A stretch of DNA of 62,365 bases. Origin: a virus. The stretch lies in the IMG/VR virus record IMGVR_UViG_3300008624_000009, positions 1 through 62,365 of that record. One strand, written 5' to 3'. The notes beneath the pieces were generated by a model. It saw nothing but the letters and a program-made list of their open reading frames with translations, made no database searches and had not been told where the DNA came from. Position numbers and translations under genes: made by a program. Shown here one piece after another: positions 14,795-24,749 of the stretch; position 1 is the stretch's first letter, and each line of letters opens with the position of its first letter.

Positions 14795-17700
14795 ATGTCT
14801 AATAATATTACAATCAATACAAATCAGAATCCTTACTTTGATGATTTTGATGATGATAAGAATTTTCATCAAGTTTTATATAAACCATCTCTACCAGTAC
14901 AGGCTAGAGAATTAACTACGCAACAGAGTATTCTTCGCGATCAAGTTAAAAAGTTTGGTGATCATATTTTTAGAAATGGTAGCAAGGTAACTGGTGGTGA
15001 ACTTGTTTTAAATTTGGACTATGAATATGTTAAATTAAAACCACAATACAATGGAGTAGATATTAATGTATCTGGTTTTACTGGAAAAACAATTATAGGT
15101 TCACAGACAGGTACTAGGGCTATTATACTTGGATATTCAGAAAAGGATGCTGTTACAGGTGATCCTGATACTGTCTATGTTAAATATATTACTGGTGGTT
15201 CTGTTACTAATAGTTTACAAGGAATAAGTATATCTAATCAAGGTGATGGTTATACAGTTGCACCAACAGTTCAAATATCTGGTAATGGAACTGGTGCTGA
15301 AGCAGAAGCTATTATTAGTTCAGGAAAAGTTATTGCAATTAATATTACAAACAGGGGAACAGGATATACTAGTGTTCCTACAATTACTTTATTTGGTGGT
15401 AATGGAAATGGAGCTATCGCAGTTGCTAGTCTGGAAACTTCTCCACAATTTTTAGCAGGAGAAAGAATATATGCTTCCGACTTAACTATGTCGGCAGATA
15501 TTGTTGACTCTACTCCTACTAGTATTAAATCTATTACAGTTACGAAAGGTGGTGCTGGTTATACTGAGGCACCAGTTGTAACGATTGCTAATGCTCCTAC
15601 TGACGGTACTACTGCTACAGCAGCTGCAACTATAAGTAATGGTGTCGTAACTGCCGTTACAGTAATTACACAAGGTTCTGGTTATACATCACTTCCAGCA
15701 GTAACTATTGCAAATGCTCCAGCCGGTGGTGTTAATGCAACAGCAGAAAGTGTTTTAGCAACAGCTGTTGGTAAGGGTAGTTCTGCATCTATATCAGAAG
15801 GTGTGTTTTATCTTAATGGTAATTTTGTTAAGGTAGGACAACAAACATTAGTATTAGATAAATATTTTAATGATCCTACATATCGGGTTGGACTTTCTGT
15901 AACAGAAAAAATTGTAAATTCTGGTGATGATGCTACTCTCCTTGATAACTCACAAGGTTCTTCAAACTTCGCAGCTCCTGGCGCAGATAGATTAAAGTTA
16001 TCCTTAACTCTTTCAAAGAAAACAATAGACTCAACAGATGATACGGATTTTTATGAACTTCTGAGAGTTAATAAAGGTGTTAAGGAAAAAAATATTCAAG
16101 TTCCTATATATTCTACTTTAGAAGATACATTTGCTAGAAGGACTTTTGATGAGTCTGGAAGTTATACTGTAAGGTCTTTTAATATTCAATTAAAAGATGA
16201 TCCAGAAGATAATTCAAAATTTATTGTTAGACTAGATCCTGGCAAAGCATTTATTGAGGGGTATGAATTTGAAACATTAGTTTCTCAAGATATTAAATTA
16301 GATAAAGCAAGAGAAGTAATGAATGTTAGTGGTTTTGACCGTTTAATGCAATACGGCAACTATGTCGTTTTAAAAAATCTTAATGGTTTATTTAATATTG
16401 CTGATCATAAGGTAGTAGATTTACATAATGTAACCCATTCTAATATAGATTTAAATAATTATAGTAATACGAAAATAGGAACAGCAAGAGTACGAAGTAT
16501 TGATTTTTCTTCTTCTACTGCTGGAGCAGATAGAATATTTAATTTATATGTTTATGATATAAAAATGTCTAGTTCTAAATTTTCTGCTGTTGAATCTATT
16601 GTTTATACAGATGATGCTGCTGCTTCTACTGTTACTCTTGATGCTAAAGCAGATATTGATAATACAGGTAAGGCTGGTGCTGTTGTTGATGGTGATACAC
16701 AGGTTTTTGAAACATCTGATAATTCTCTAGTCTTTAAACTTCCTCAACATACTATAAAAACAATTCGTGGTCTTAATAATGTAATAGATACAAATTATAC
16801 TGTTAAAAAAGTTTTTCAAGCAGTATCATTTACGAATGGTGTAGCAACTATTGCTACTGCTGGTGCATCTGAAACTTTTGTTGGTACTGGACAATTATCT
16901 GATTCTGTTAAACGAGAAAATTATCTTGTAGTAATTAAGTCTAGTGGAACATCTGGATTAGCTGCTGGAACTTTAGTTCGATTTGATACTTCTGGTACAA
17001 GTATTGAAGTTCCTGGCCCTCAGAATACAACAGCACAGTTCAACGCTAATACTTCTACAAATTTTACAGCAGATATTATTGCTACGGTAAATGTTAGTGG
17101 TAAACAAGAAAGAGTAAAAAATCTTACAAAGAATAGTACGTTGACATTTGCTACACCAAGTACTGCTGCAACTGTAGCAAATTCCCTTAACAAATCAGAT
17201 GTATGGAAAATAAAAGGAGTATTTGATTCTGGTGCTCTTGGTTCTACTCCATTATTACCAACCCTTACTGTTGATACTACTTCTGATACTTTAATTCCAG
17301 GCGAGATTATTACAGGACAAACTTCTGGTGCTAAAGGAACAGTTATTCTTGGTGCTGGTGGAACAACGGATGTTACATATGTTCCTGTATCTGGTACGTT
17401 CGAGGCATCAGAAAATATTACAGGTGAAGAAAGTGGTTTTACTAAAGAGGTTTCTGCTGTTGCAGAAGGTGATACTAATATTACTTCTAGTTATGAATTA
17501 GACACAGGACAGAGAGATAATTTATATGATTATGGAAGTGTTAAATTAAAAGTAGGAGAAACAGCACCTACTGGACAAATTACAGTTGTTTTTGATTTCT
17601 TTACACATACTGGTTCTGGCTATTTATCAGTTGATTCTTATACAGCTGCTATTGGTTTTGATAATATTCCAAAGTATTCAAGTCCAGTAACAGGTGAAGA

Positions 17701-20407
17701 AGTAGAGTTGCGTGATTGTATTGATTTTAGACCTAGAAGATCAGATAGTGATTCTACTATAATTGAAAATATTGAATTACCTGTTCCTAATACTAATTGG
17801 GAAGCTGATTATAGTTATTATCTTCCTCGTACTGATACGGTATATTTGAGTAGGGAAAGAAAGTTTGGAAGTAATAAAGGTGTTGCTTCAATGACAGCAA
17901 TAACACCAACTAGATTAGATGGTACTATGAATCTCTATACACTTCATATTCCTGCTTATACGTTTAAAGGAAAAGATGTGAGAGCAGAATATATTGAGAA
18001 TAAAAGATATACAATGAGAGATATTGGTAAGATAGAAAAAAGACTTGCTAATGTAGAATATTATACTTCACTATCATTATTAGAAAAAGATGCAGAAGCA
18101 TTAATCATTAAAGATGCTGCTGGTTTAGATAGATTTAAAAATGGAATTTTAGTTGATGGATTTAATGGACATAGCATTGGTAATGTTCTAAGTCAAGATT
18201 ATCAATGTTCTATTGATTTTGATAATAAGATTTTACGACCAAGATTTAATTCTGATATTAGAGATGTTTTCTATGATGAAACTGCTTCAACTGGTGTAAG
18301 AAAAACAGGTGATTGTATTACATTACCTTATGATAATATACCATTTGTTAAACAGCCTATTGCAAGTAGATCAATTAATGTTAATCCGTTTGCAGTATTG
18401 GCTTGGGTTGGTACTGTTAGTTTAACTCCTCCGAGTGATAACTGGAATGATACTACAACAAATCCAGAAGTTGTCGTTAATCTTCAAGGTGAGAATGATG
18501 CATGGCAAAGTTTAGTAGGATTGTCATTTGGTACACAGTTTAATGATTGGCAGGTTTTTGGAACTGGTAGAGAAAGAGTCCTTGCTTCTCAAAGTGGCCG
18601 AAGGGGTAGAGCAATTACAGTTTCACAAACAGTAGAGCAAGAAGTATTACAAACAAGAACTGGTATTCGTAATGAAATTACGGGTTCTGATGCTGTAAGA
18701 AATAGCATTGGAGAAAGAACGGTTGATGTTTCTGTTATACCATTTATCCGAGAAAGAGATATTACTGTTAATGTAACAGGAATGAAACCAAACACAAGAG
18801 TATATGCTTTCTTTGATGGAGAGCCTGTTTCAGAATATTGTACTCCTAGTGGTGGTATATTGGGTGATGTTATTAATACAGATGATAAAGGTTCTATTAC
18901 TGGATTAACTTTTTCTATTCCTAATTCAGATACATTGAGATTTAGAACTGGTGAAAGACAATTCTTATTATGTGATAATACATCTGGTGATTTGGTTTCT
19001 GCTGGAACATATGGTGAAGTTGTTTATCAAGCACAGGGCTTGTTATCTACTAGAGAAAATGTTGTAGTATCTACTAGGGTTCCTCGTATTCAGCAATTTG
19101 CACAAGGTAGTGCTACTGAATTTCGTACTACTACAAATACATTTAATCGTGTTAATGTTGTTGGGTGGGTTGACCCACTTGCAGAAACATTTTTGGTTGA
19201 CCCTGCTTTATATCCAGATGGAGTATTTCTTACAGATGTTGATTTGTTTTTTAAATCAAAAGATACAGATGGATTACCAGTAACATTACAAATCAGAGAT
19301 ACACTAAATGGATTTCCTGCTCAAACGGTTGTACCGTTTTCGGATGTTAGCAAATTTCCAGAGGATGTTAATGTAAGTGAAGATGCTTCAGTTGCAACGA
19401 AGTTTACATTTCCATCATTAGTTTATTTACAGCCTGGTGAATATTCTATTGTTGTATTAAGTAATAGTTTGAAGTACGAAGCATGGATTGCAGAGATGGG
19501 TGAAAATCAAATTGGTACTGATAGGAAAATTTCTGACCAACCTTATGCTGGTGCATTTTTTAAATCACAGAATGCTTCAACATGGACACCTGAACAAAAT
19601 CAAGATTTAGCTTTTAATATAAATATTGCAGAATTTGCAACAAACAATTCAGCATTTGCAGTATTTAAAAATGGAAATTCAACAACAACAGTTAAAGCTG
19701 ATATTATTCAAATTGTTCCACAGGAAGTTAGGATTAATAAAACAAATATTGAGTGGGGTGTTAAGTTAAGAGATGTTGGTAGTGATTTACTTGATACAGA
19801 ATACCGACCTATTATTCAAAATACTAATTACTTTCTCGATCAACAGAAGCATATTACTTTAACACCGAATAGAACAGATTATGAAGCAAGAGCAGAACTT
19901 ACATCTAATAGTAGATTTATAAGTCCTATTATTGATACTGCAAGGAATAGTGTAATTACTATTGAGAATCTTATTAATAATACACAAGATGCTGACAATA
20001 TTGTATCTGGTGGTGATGCATTAGCAAGATACATTACAAGAAGGGTTACATTGAAAGATGGTTTTGATGCTACATCCTTGAAAGTATATTTAACTGCTAA
20101 TCGACCAGCAAATTCTAGGATTTTTGTTTATTATAAAGTGTTATCTCAGTTTGATGATAATTTGTTTGATGATAGGCCTTGGACATTGATGAATGAATCT
20201 TCTAATAGTAATAGTGTTTCTGCTTCTGTTGAAGAAAGTGATTATCTGGAACTTGAGTTTTTACCAGCTGCAGGAGATACAGATTATGAATCTGATTCAG
20301 TTACATATGATAGTTTTAAAACATTTGCAGTTAAGATTGTTATGATTTCTCCAACTACGACAACCGTACCGTTAATAAAAGATTTACAAGCTATTGCATT
20401 AGCATAA
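14795..20407 (+). CDS. DUF4815-like giant baseplate/fibre-connector protein
   Basis: This 1870-residue virion protein stands where T4 has gp9/gp10. The N-terminus (NPYFDDFDDDKNFHQVLYKP, then QARELTTQQSILRDQVKKFG) matches the DUF4815-type start of large structural proteins of marine T4-like phages. Residues about 125-330 contain four Gly-rich repeats of the form GYT..P.VTI..APA.G..A.A, predicted beta. The region at about 945-1110 (VELRDCIDFRPRR, then a SLLEKDAE helix) is typical of the family. The C-terminal 600 residues are beta-rich (GVFLTDVDLFF) and end in KDLQAIALA. It probably links the wedge to tail fibres. The exact attachment is inferred from order. Confidence 0.82.
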   Translation: MSNNITINTNQNPYFDDFDDDKNFHQVLYKPSLPVQARELTTQQSILRDQVKKFGDHIFRNGSKVTGGELVLNLDYEYVKLKPQYNGVDINVSGFTGKTIIGSQTGTRAIILGYSEKDAVTGDPDTVYVKYITGGSVTNSLQGISISNQGDGYTVAPTVQISGNGTGAEAEAIISSGKVIAINITNRGTGYTSVPTITLFGGNGNGAIAVASLETSPQFLAGERIYASDLTMSADIVDSTPTSIKSITVTKGGAGYTEAPVVTIANAPTDGTTATAAATISNGVVTAVTVITQGSGYTSLPAVTIANAPAGGVNATAESVLATAVGKGSSASISEGVFYLNGNFVKVGQQTLVLDKYFNDPTYRVGLSVTEKIVNSGDDATLLDNSQGSSNFAAPGADRLKLSLTLSKKTIDSTDDTDFYELLRVNKGVKEKNIQVPIYSTLEDTFARRTFDESGSYTVRSFNIQLKDDPEDNSKFIVRLDPGKAFIEGYEFETLVSQDIKLDKAREVMNVSGFDRLMQYGNYVVLKNLNGLFNIADHKVVDLHNVTHSNIDLNNYSNTKIGTARVRSIDFSSSTAGADRIFNLYVYDIKMSSSKFSAVESIVYTDDAAASTVTLDAKADIDNTGKAGAVVDGDTQVFETSDNSLVFKLPQHTIKTIRGLNNVIDTNYTVKKVFQAVSFTNGVATIATAGASETFVGTGQLSDSVKRENYLVVIKSSGTSGLAAGTLVRFDTSGTSIEVPGPQNTTAQFNANTSTNFTADIIATVNVSGKQERVKNLTKNSTLTFATPSTAATVANSLNKSDVWKIKGVFDSGALGSTPLLPTLTVDTTSDTLIPGEIITGQTSGAKGTVILGAGGTTDVTYVPVSGTFEASENITGEESGFTKEVSAVAEGDTNITSSYELDTGQRDNLYDYGSVKLKVGETAPTGQITVVFDFFTHTGSGYLSVDSYTAAIGFDNIPKYSSPVTGEEVELRDCIDFRPRRSDSDSTIIENIELPVPNTNWEADYSYYLPRTDTVYLSRERKFGSNKGVASMTAITPTRLDGTMNLYTLHIPAYTFKGKDVRAEYIENKRYTMRDIGKIEKRLANVEYYTSLSLLEKDAEALIIKDAAGLDRFKNGILVDGFNGHSIGNVLSQDYQCSIDFDNKILRPRFNSDIRDVFYDETASTGVRKTGDCITLPYDNIPFVKQPIASRSINVNPFAVLAWVGTVSLTPPSDNWNDTTTNPEVVVNLQGENDAWQSLVGLSFGTQFNDWQVFGTGRERVLASQSGRRGRAITVSQTVEQEVLQTRTGIRNEITGSDAVRNSIGERTVDVSVIPFIRERDITVNVTGMKPNTRVYAFFDGEPVSEYCTPSGGILGDVINTDDKGSITGLTFSIPNSDTLRFRTGERQFLLCDNTSGDLVSAGTYGEVVYQAQGLLSTRENVVVSTRVPRIQQFAQGSATEFRTTTNTFNRVNVVGWVDPLAETFLVDPALYPDGVFLTDVDLFFKSKDTDGLPVTLQIRDTLNGFPAQTVVPFSDVSKFPEDVNVSEDASVATKFTFPSLVYLQPGEYSIVVLSNSLKYEAWIAEMGENQIGTDRKISDQPYAGAFFKSQNASTWTPEQNQDLAFNINIAEFATNNSAFAVFKNGNSTTTVKADIIQIVPQEVRINKTNIEWGVKLRDVGSDLLDTEYRPIIQNTNYFLDQQKHITLTPNRTDYEARAELTSNSRFISPIIDTARNSVITIENLINNTQDADNIVSGGDALARYITRRVTLKDGFDATSLKVYLTANRPANSRIFVYYKVLSQFDDNLFDDRPWTLMNESSNSNSVSASVEESDYLELEFLPAAGDTDYESDSVTYDSFKTFAVKIVMISPTTTTVPLIKDLQAIALA

Positions 20408-20412
20408 TTGAT

Positions 20413-20619
20413 ATGAAAAATATAAAAATAAATGAAACACCATATGTTCGTGATGCAGAATCTAAAGCAATTCTCAATACAAATAAAACTGCATTACAGA
20501 GTTATAAGATTGCAAGACAAAGAAAAATAGATGAAATGAATGATATAAATAACATGAAAAAAGATATTGCTGAACTTAAAGAAATGATAAAGACTTTATT
20601 AGGAAAACAACATGGCTAA
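20413..20619 (+). CDS. Small coiled-coil tail protein, 68 residues
   Basis: The small protein begins with a conserved-looking NETPYVRDAESKAILNTNK segment, then changes to a charged heptad-like helix (DEMNDINNMKKDIAELKEMIKTLL) that should form a coiled coil. It sits between the DUF4815-like protein and the first Mtd-N-type fibre and overlaps that fibre's start by eight bases, so translation is coupled. Similar small proteins lie in the same place in marine T4-like phages. A bridging role between baseplate arm and fibre is plausible but not shown by the sequence. Confidence 0.7.
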   Translation: MKNIKINETPYVRDAESKAILNTNKTALQSYKIARQRKIDEMNDINNMKKDIAELKEMIKTLLGKQHG

Positions 20620-21736
20620 AATCGTACAAATAAGAAGAGGCACAACTGAGGAGCATAAAGGTTTCAGTAGTCAAGAAGGCGAGATAACTGTCGACCTTAC
20701 CGAAAATACAATTCGGGTACATGATGGTACTATATTTCCTCAAAGTCAAGCAACGGGTTATCCTCTTGCTAGAAGTGATATGGATAATGTTTTAAATACT
20801 GTTGGCATTACACAACTTAATGTTTCAGATGGTATATCAGGACAAGTATTAGCTACAGATGGTACTGGTGGATTATCTTTTGTTAGTTTATCAGATATTG
20901 ATGGTGCTACTCTTTCTGGTGATGTTGCTGGTGTGATAGGTAGTACATCAATTCAGACAAGTTCTGTTACAACATCTACTATTGCTGATGGAAATATTAC
21001 TAGAGAAAAATTAGAAGATAATATAATTAATAATGCTAAGTTAGAAGATGATGCTGTACAAACTGGTAGTATTCTTAATGCAAATGTAACAAGAATAAAA
21101 TTAGAAGCAGATATTATTGATAATACAAAACTGGATGATAATGCAGTACAAACAGAAAATATTGTTGATTCACATATCGTAACTAATAAGATTGCTGATT
21201 TAAATGTAACAAGACCTAAAATTGATAATGATGCTATTGATAATTCTAAGTTAGCTGACAATGCAGTACAAACAGAAAATATTGTTGATGGTGCTATTAC
21301 TTCTGATAAAATTGATACGATAGATGCTAATAAAGTTACTGGTTCTTTTAATTCTATTGATGCTACTAATCTAACTGGACTTATCTATGATATATCTTTT
21401 CTTGCGGGTTGGGATGCAGAGACACTACCTACGGAATTAGTAGTGCAGGCATATGGTGAAATGGTTATGGCTAGAACAGGAGTATTTGATGGAGAGGTAG
21501 GAGTAATGGAAAATGCAGCTGTTGGTGCTGCTGTTATATGTGATGTCGAATTAAATGGTAATACTATTTATTCTTCTAAACCAACATTTGCTGATGGTTC
21601 GACATCTATGACAGATGGTGTATTAAATACTGCTGGTTTTTCTTCTGGTGATAAATTAACTTTTAGAGTTACACAAATTGGTTCTGATCCAACTTTCGGA
21701 AAAGGATTACGATTTATGTTGAAGTGTAGAGTATAA
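20612..21736 (+). CDS. Tail fibre with Mtd-N-type N-terminus (copy 1)
   Basis: This fibre protein has 374 residues. Residues 1-70 match the Mtd N-terminal type domain (VQIRRGTTEEHKGF, then GEITVDLTENTIRVHDG), a beta-prism-like attachment domain known from the Bordetella phage tropism protein. Residues about 75-120 hold the GQVLATDGTGGLSF module. Residues about 130-240 are shaft repeats of the form DNAVQTENIVD / KIADLNVT. The C-terminal 130 residues (YDISFLAGWDAE...GLRFMLKCRV) form a beta-rich tip shared with the next gene. The two genes are clearly tandem paralogues. No catalytic motif was seen. Confidence 0.82.
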   Translation: MAKIVQIRRGTTEEHKGFSSQEGEITVDLTENTIRVHDGTIFPQSQATGYPLARSDMDNVLNTVGITQLNVSDGISGQVLATDGTGGLSFVSLSDIDGATLSGDVAGVIGSTSIQTSSVTTSTIADGNITREKLEDNIINNAKLEDDAVQTGSILNANVTRIKLEADIIDNTKLDDNAVQTENIVDSHIVTNKIADLNVTRPKIDNDAIDNSKLADNAVQTENIVDGAITSDKIDTIDANKVTGSFNSIDATNLTGLIYDISFLAGWDAETLPTELVVQAYGEMVMARTGVFDGEVGVMENAAVGAAVICDVELNGNTIYSSKPTFADGSTSMTDGVLNTAGFSSGDKLTFRVTQIGSDPTFGKGLRFMLKCRV

Positions 21737-21753
21737 AAGAATAGGAAAATAAT

Positions 21754-22794
21754 ATGGCTAAACGAGTACAATTAAGACGAGGCACTACTGCTGAACATAC
21801 TTCCTTTATTGGTGCTGATGGTGAAATATCCATTGATGGTGATAAGGATGTAGTTGTCGTACATGACGGAAGCACGGCTGGTGGTTTTCCTTTAGCAAGA
21901 CAGGATATGAGTAATGTTGATAGCATGATTGGACTTGCTCAATTAGATATAACAAATACAGGTACGCCAGGACAAGTTCTACAAAAAGATAATGGTGAAA
22001 CATTAACATTTGTTAGTTTACCAGATACTGCTGTTTCTGCAATAGGTGGTGATTTATCGGGTACTATTGGAAATGCACAGATAAATCCTAATACGATTGG
22101 GATTAATGAATTAAATGTTACAGATTCTTCAGCAGGACATCTTCTTGCTACAAATGGTATGGGTGGATTGTCTTTTAATCCTCCAGATCAACTTACAGTT
22201 GGTGGTGAAGTTACTGGTTTTCTTGGAAGTATATCTATAAATGATAATGTAATTGATAACGCAAATTTAACAGTTAATTCTGTTGGAATGGATAATATTA
22301 TTAATGGTAGTGTTAATAATGATAAGATTACAGATAGTACAATAACAGATCAAAAAATTATAGGACTTAGTGCTGATAAACTTATAGCAGGTGGTACGTT
22401 ACCAGCACTTAAAGGGCCACAAATTACAGAACTTCCATATGATATATCTTTTCTAGCTGGTTTTGATGGAGAAACCGCACCAGCTGATCTTGCAGTACAA
22501 ATTTATGGTGAAATGGTAATGGCAAGAGATGGTACGTTTGATGGAGAAACTGGTTATATATCTACAACTGGTGAAACACAACCAGTATTAGTTGATGTAG
22601 AAAAAAATGGTACATCTATTTATTCAACTCAACCGTTCTTTGGTAATGGTACAGGTGAACAAGTTATGTCAGTTGGTGTTATGGGAAATGATAATACATT
22701 TGTTGCTGGAGATAGAATAACATTTAAAGTAACACAAACAGGTATTGGTACATTAGGACAAGGATTAAGATTTACTTTAAGATGTCGAGTTTAA
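21754..22794 (+). CDS. Tail fibre with Mtd-N-type N-terminus (copy 2)
   Basis: This 346-residue paralogue of the preceding gene lies 17 bases downstream. Both ends match it: VQLRRGTTAEHTSF and GEISIDGDKDVVVVHDG at the start, and YDISFLAGFDGETAP...GLRFTLRCRV at the end. The central shaft differs. Here it has GELTGTIGNAQI / GINELNV modules and fewer KI repeats. Keeping the anchor and tip while the shaft changes length suggests that the two proteins dock at the same kind of site but extend differently, or bind as a hetero-oligomer. AATAGG precedes the ATG. Confidence 0.82.
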   Translation: MAKRVQLRRGTTAEHTSFIGADGEISIDGDKDVVVVHDGSTAGGFPLARQDMSNVDSMIGLAQLDITNTGTPGQVLQKDNGETLTFVSLPDTAVSAIGGDLSGTIGNAQINPNTIGINELNVTDSSAGHLLATNGMGGLSFNPPDQLTVGGEVTGFLGSISINDNVIDNANLTVNSVGMDNIINGSVNNDKITDSTITDQKIIGLSADKLIAGGTLPALKGPQITELPYDISFLAGFDGETAPADLAVQIYGEMVMARDGTFDGETGYISTTGETQPVLVDVEKNGTSIYSTQPFFGNGTGEQVMSVGVMGNDNTFVAGDRITFKVTQTGIGTLGQGLRFTLRCRV

Positions 22795-22817
22795 ATTAAT
22801 AATATAGGAAATGAATT

Positions 22818-23726
22818 ATGGCATTTATTAATCAAGGTAGACACGTTGGTACAGTTGGATTACAAGAAGCAGAAACATTAGGTGGTGAAGAAACATATAG
22901 AACTGAATCAGGTGTTGATTACAAAATTCATACTTTTGCTACATCAGGAACATTTGAAGTTGTTGGTACAAAACCAGTAACAATGGATATTCTTTCTATT
23001 GCCGGTGGTGGTAGTGGCGGCGGTGCTGGTGGTGGAGCGGGAGGAATGGTTGTTGAACAAGTTGCTCTTGCTGCAGGAATATATGATATAACCGTAGGTG
23101 CTGGTGGTTCAATCAGTACTCCGAGTGCTCCTCAAACAAGAGGTGAAGATACTCTTTTTAGATTTCAAGGTGATGGTACAACTAATGTTGGAGTAACAGA
23201 TGCTCTTGGTGGTGGTGCAGGATCTCAGCCTGGGCCAAGTGGGAATGGTTCGGGTGGTTCTGGTGCTGGTTATGGTGGAGCAGGTACACCCGGCCAAGGA
23301 AATAATGGTGGTAGTCCTGGCGGTGCTTGTTCTGGTACTAATATGAGAGCTCCAGGCGGTGGTGGTGGAGCTGGAGGCCCGGGCGGTAATGCTGGCGGAA
23401 TTGGTGGTTGTGGGCCTTGTGGTGGATGTAAAGGAGGCGGGCCTGGTGGTGCTGGTGGTTCAGGTTTATCAAATCCTTATAGGACAGGATCTTCAGTTTT
23501 TTATGCTGGTGGTGGAGCTGGTAGTGGAATCAATCTTAATCCAGATGCACCAGATGGTACTGCTGTATCGGGACATGGCGGTGGAGATAGAAATAACGGA
23601 TTGAATGGTGAAACAAATAAAGGTGGTGGCGGTGGTTCAACTGGATATTTTGCGCCATATAGTGGAGCTGGTGGTAGTGGTATTGTTGTTATCAGAGCAC
23701 CATTTCCAGCAAAAGATGGAATATAG
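22818..23726 (+). CDS. Glycine-rich adhesin (gp38-like in style)
   Basis: This protein has 302 residues. Residues 1-50 form a short domain (INQGRHVGTVGLQEAETLGG). From about residue 55 to 285 the sequence is dominated by glycine runs (GGGSGGGAGGGAGG, GPGGNAGGIGGCGPCGGC) separated by short variable loops, ending in SGIVVIRAPFPA. Such patterns form polyglycine-II helix bundles in the receptor-binding gp38 adhesin of T-even phage S16, where the loops between glycine runs contact the receptor. Homology to gp38 is not claimed. A Cys cluster (CGPCGGC) could add cross-links. The high G+C of this stretch stands out against the AT-rich background. Confidence 0.7.
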   Translation: MAFINQGRHVGTVGLQEAETLGGEETYRTESGVDYKIHTFATSGTFEVVGTKPVTMDILSIAGGGSGGGAGGGAGGMVVEQVALAAGIYDITVGAGGSISTPSAPQTRGEDTLFRFQGDGTTNVGVTDALGGGAGSQPGPSGNGSGGSGAGYGGAGTPGQGNNGGSPGGACSGTNMRAPGGGGGAGGPGGNAGGIGGCGPCGGCKGGGPGGAGGSGLSNPYRTGSSVFYAGGGAGSGINLNPDAPDGTAVSGHGGGDRNNGLNGETNKGGGGGSTGYFAPYSGAGGSGIVVIRAPFPAKDGI

Positions 23727-23740
23727 ACGGAGATTATTTT

Positions 23741-24226
23741 ATGGCACATTTTGCAAAAGTTGTAGGTGATAAAGTAGTTAGAGTTATTGTCGCTGAACAA
23801 AATTTTATAGACAATTATAATGATGGATTAAATGATGGTGGCGTATGGATACAAACATCTTATAATACTCTTGGTGGTAAACACTACGACCCAGTAACTA
23901 GATTAGAAGATGATAAGCCACCATTAAGAAAAAATTTTGCTGGAATAGGGGATACTTATGATAAAGAAAATGATGCATTTATTCCCGTAAAACCATATGA
24001 TAGTTTTGTATTAAATACAGAAACTTTTAGATGGGAGCCACCAGTACCATATCCAGAAGGATATGAAGGGGGCCCTAGAAGGTTCATATGGGATGAAGAA
24101 TATTATCAAGAACATGGAAAATGGAGAGATTTATGGGAAAACGAATTTGCATACTGGAATCCAGATAGTAGATATTATGATCCAACTGTACCTAAAGATT
24201 ATCCAGATGTGCCATGGATGTGGTGA
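23741..24226 (+). CDS. Conserved tail-region protein, 161 residues
   Basis: The protein starts MAHFAKVVGDKVVRVIVAEQ and has repeated aromatic/Pro motifs: WIQTSYNT (52-59), KNFAGIGDTYD near 81-91, WEPPVPYPEG near 108-117, and a Tyr/Trp/Asp-rich C-terminus ending PWMW. Proteins with the same N-terminus and the NFAGIGDTYD-type motif are common near tail genes in marine T4-like phages. Their function is unknown. Its place directly after the glycine-rich adhesin, with GGAG in the short gap, suggests a chaperone or cap for that adhesin, but a structural role is equally possible. Confidence 0.65.
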   Translation: MAHFAKVVGDKVVRVIVAEQNFIDNYNDGLNDGGVWIQTSYNTLGGKHYDPVTRLEDDKPPLRKNFAGIGDTYDKENDAFIPVKPYDSFVLNTETFRWEPPVPYPEGYEGGPRRFIWDEEYYQEHGKWRDLWENEFAYWNPDSRYYDPTVPKDYPDVPWMW

Positions 24227-24235
24227 TTTTAATAT

Positions 24236-24243
24236 TATAAATA
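24236..24243 (+). promoter_or_regulatory. T4-type late promoter
   Basis: An exact TATAAATA starts nine bases after the preceding stop codon and about 126 bases before the next ATG. That gives an unusually long leader with no other recognisable element. The 24244-24369 stretch is very AT-rich and has no ORF of note. Confidence 0.72.
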
Positions 24244-24369
24244 TAAAGAAATATGGTTAATCCTTGTAAAAATAAAAAAAATAGTTTTAATTTATGATTT
24301 TTTGGGTGAAAATAGTTTTGTAATACTAATAACCATCTGTTAAAAACAACTTATTAAAGGAAGATAAAA

Positions 24370-24696
24370 ATGGCTAATGATTTTAAAGGCGTTCAAGCAG
24401 TAGGCGTAACTTCAGCAACAACGGTTTATACAGCTCCTGCTAATAAAGATAGTATTATTCTTGAGTTAGATGTTTCCAATACAACAACAAGTGCAGCTTC
24501 AGCTTCAGTAGAAGTATTAGATAGTTCTGCTGGTACAGATGCTTTTATTGTTAAAGAAGCTCCTATTCCTGTTGGTGGTGCATTACAGGTAGTTTCTGGT
24601 CAAAAAGTTATCCTTGAAACGGGCGACAGTATTCGTGTAACAGCTTCGGGTGCGTGTGATGTTATCTGTTCAATCTTAGAAGATGTTAATTCATAA
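24370..24696 (+). CDS. Small virion-type protein, 108 residues
   Basis: This small protein looks beta-rich (VYTAPANKDSIILELDVSNT, VILETGDSIRVTASGACDVI), with low charge and many Ala, Ser and Val, as in small decoration or fibre-cap proteins. Its pattern of 'tapa..s.il.l.vsN' followed by 'v.l..gd.i.v.as' resembles small beta-sandwich proteins found beside marine phage fibres. No specific family is assigned. It is the first gene after a late promoter with a long leader, and AAAGGAAGATAAAA precedes the ATG, which suggests high expression as expected for a many-copy structural protein. Confidence 0.62.
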   Translation: MANDFKGVQAVGVTSATTVYTAPANKDSIILELDVSNTTTSAASASVEVLDSSAGTDAFIVKEAPIPVGGALQVVSGQKVILETGDSIRVTASGACDVICSILEDVNS

Positions 24697-24749
24697 TTCT
24701 AAATTAACGGATAATAAATTTTTTAATTAATAATATAAAGGATAATTAA

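Noticed and set aside
22818-23726. Collagen-like protein
   Set aside because: Glycines come in runs and not in strict G-x-y triplets, so a collagen helix is unlikely. Polyglycine-II packing fits better.
24244-24369. Small RNA or riboswitch in the long leader before the 108-residue gene
   Set aside because: The stretch is AT-rich and I found no stable hairpin or known motif by eye.
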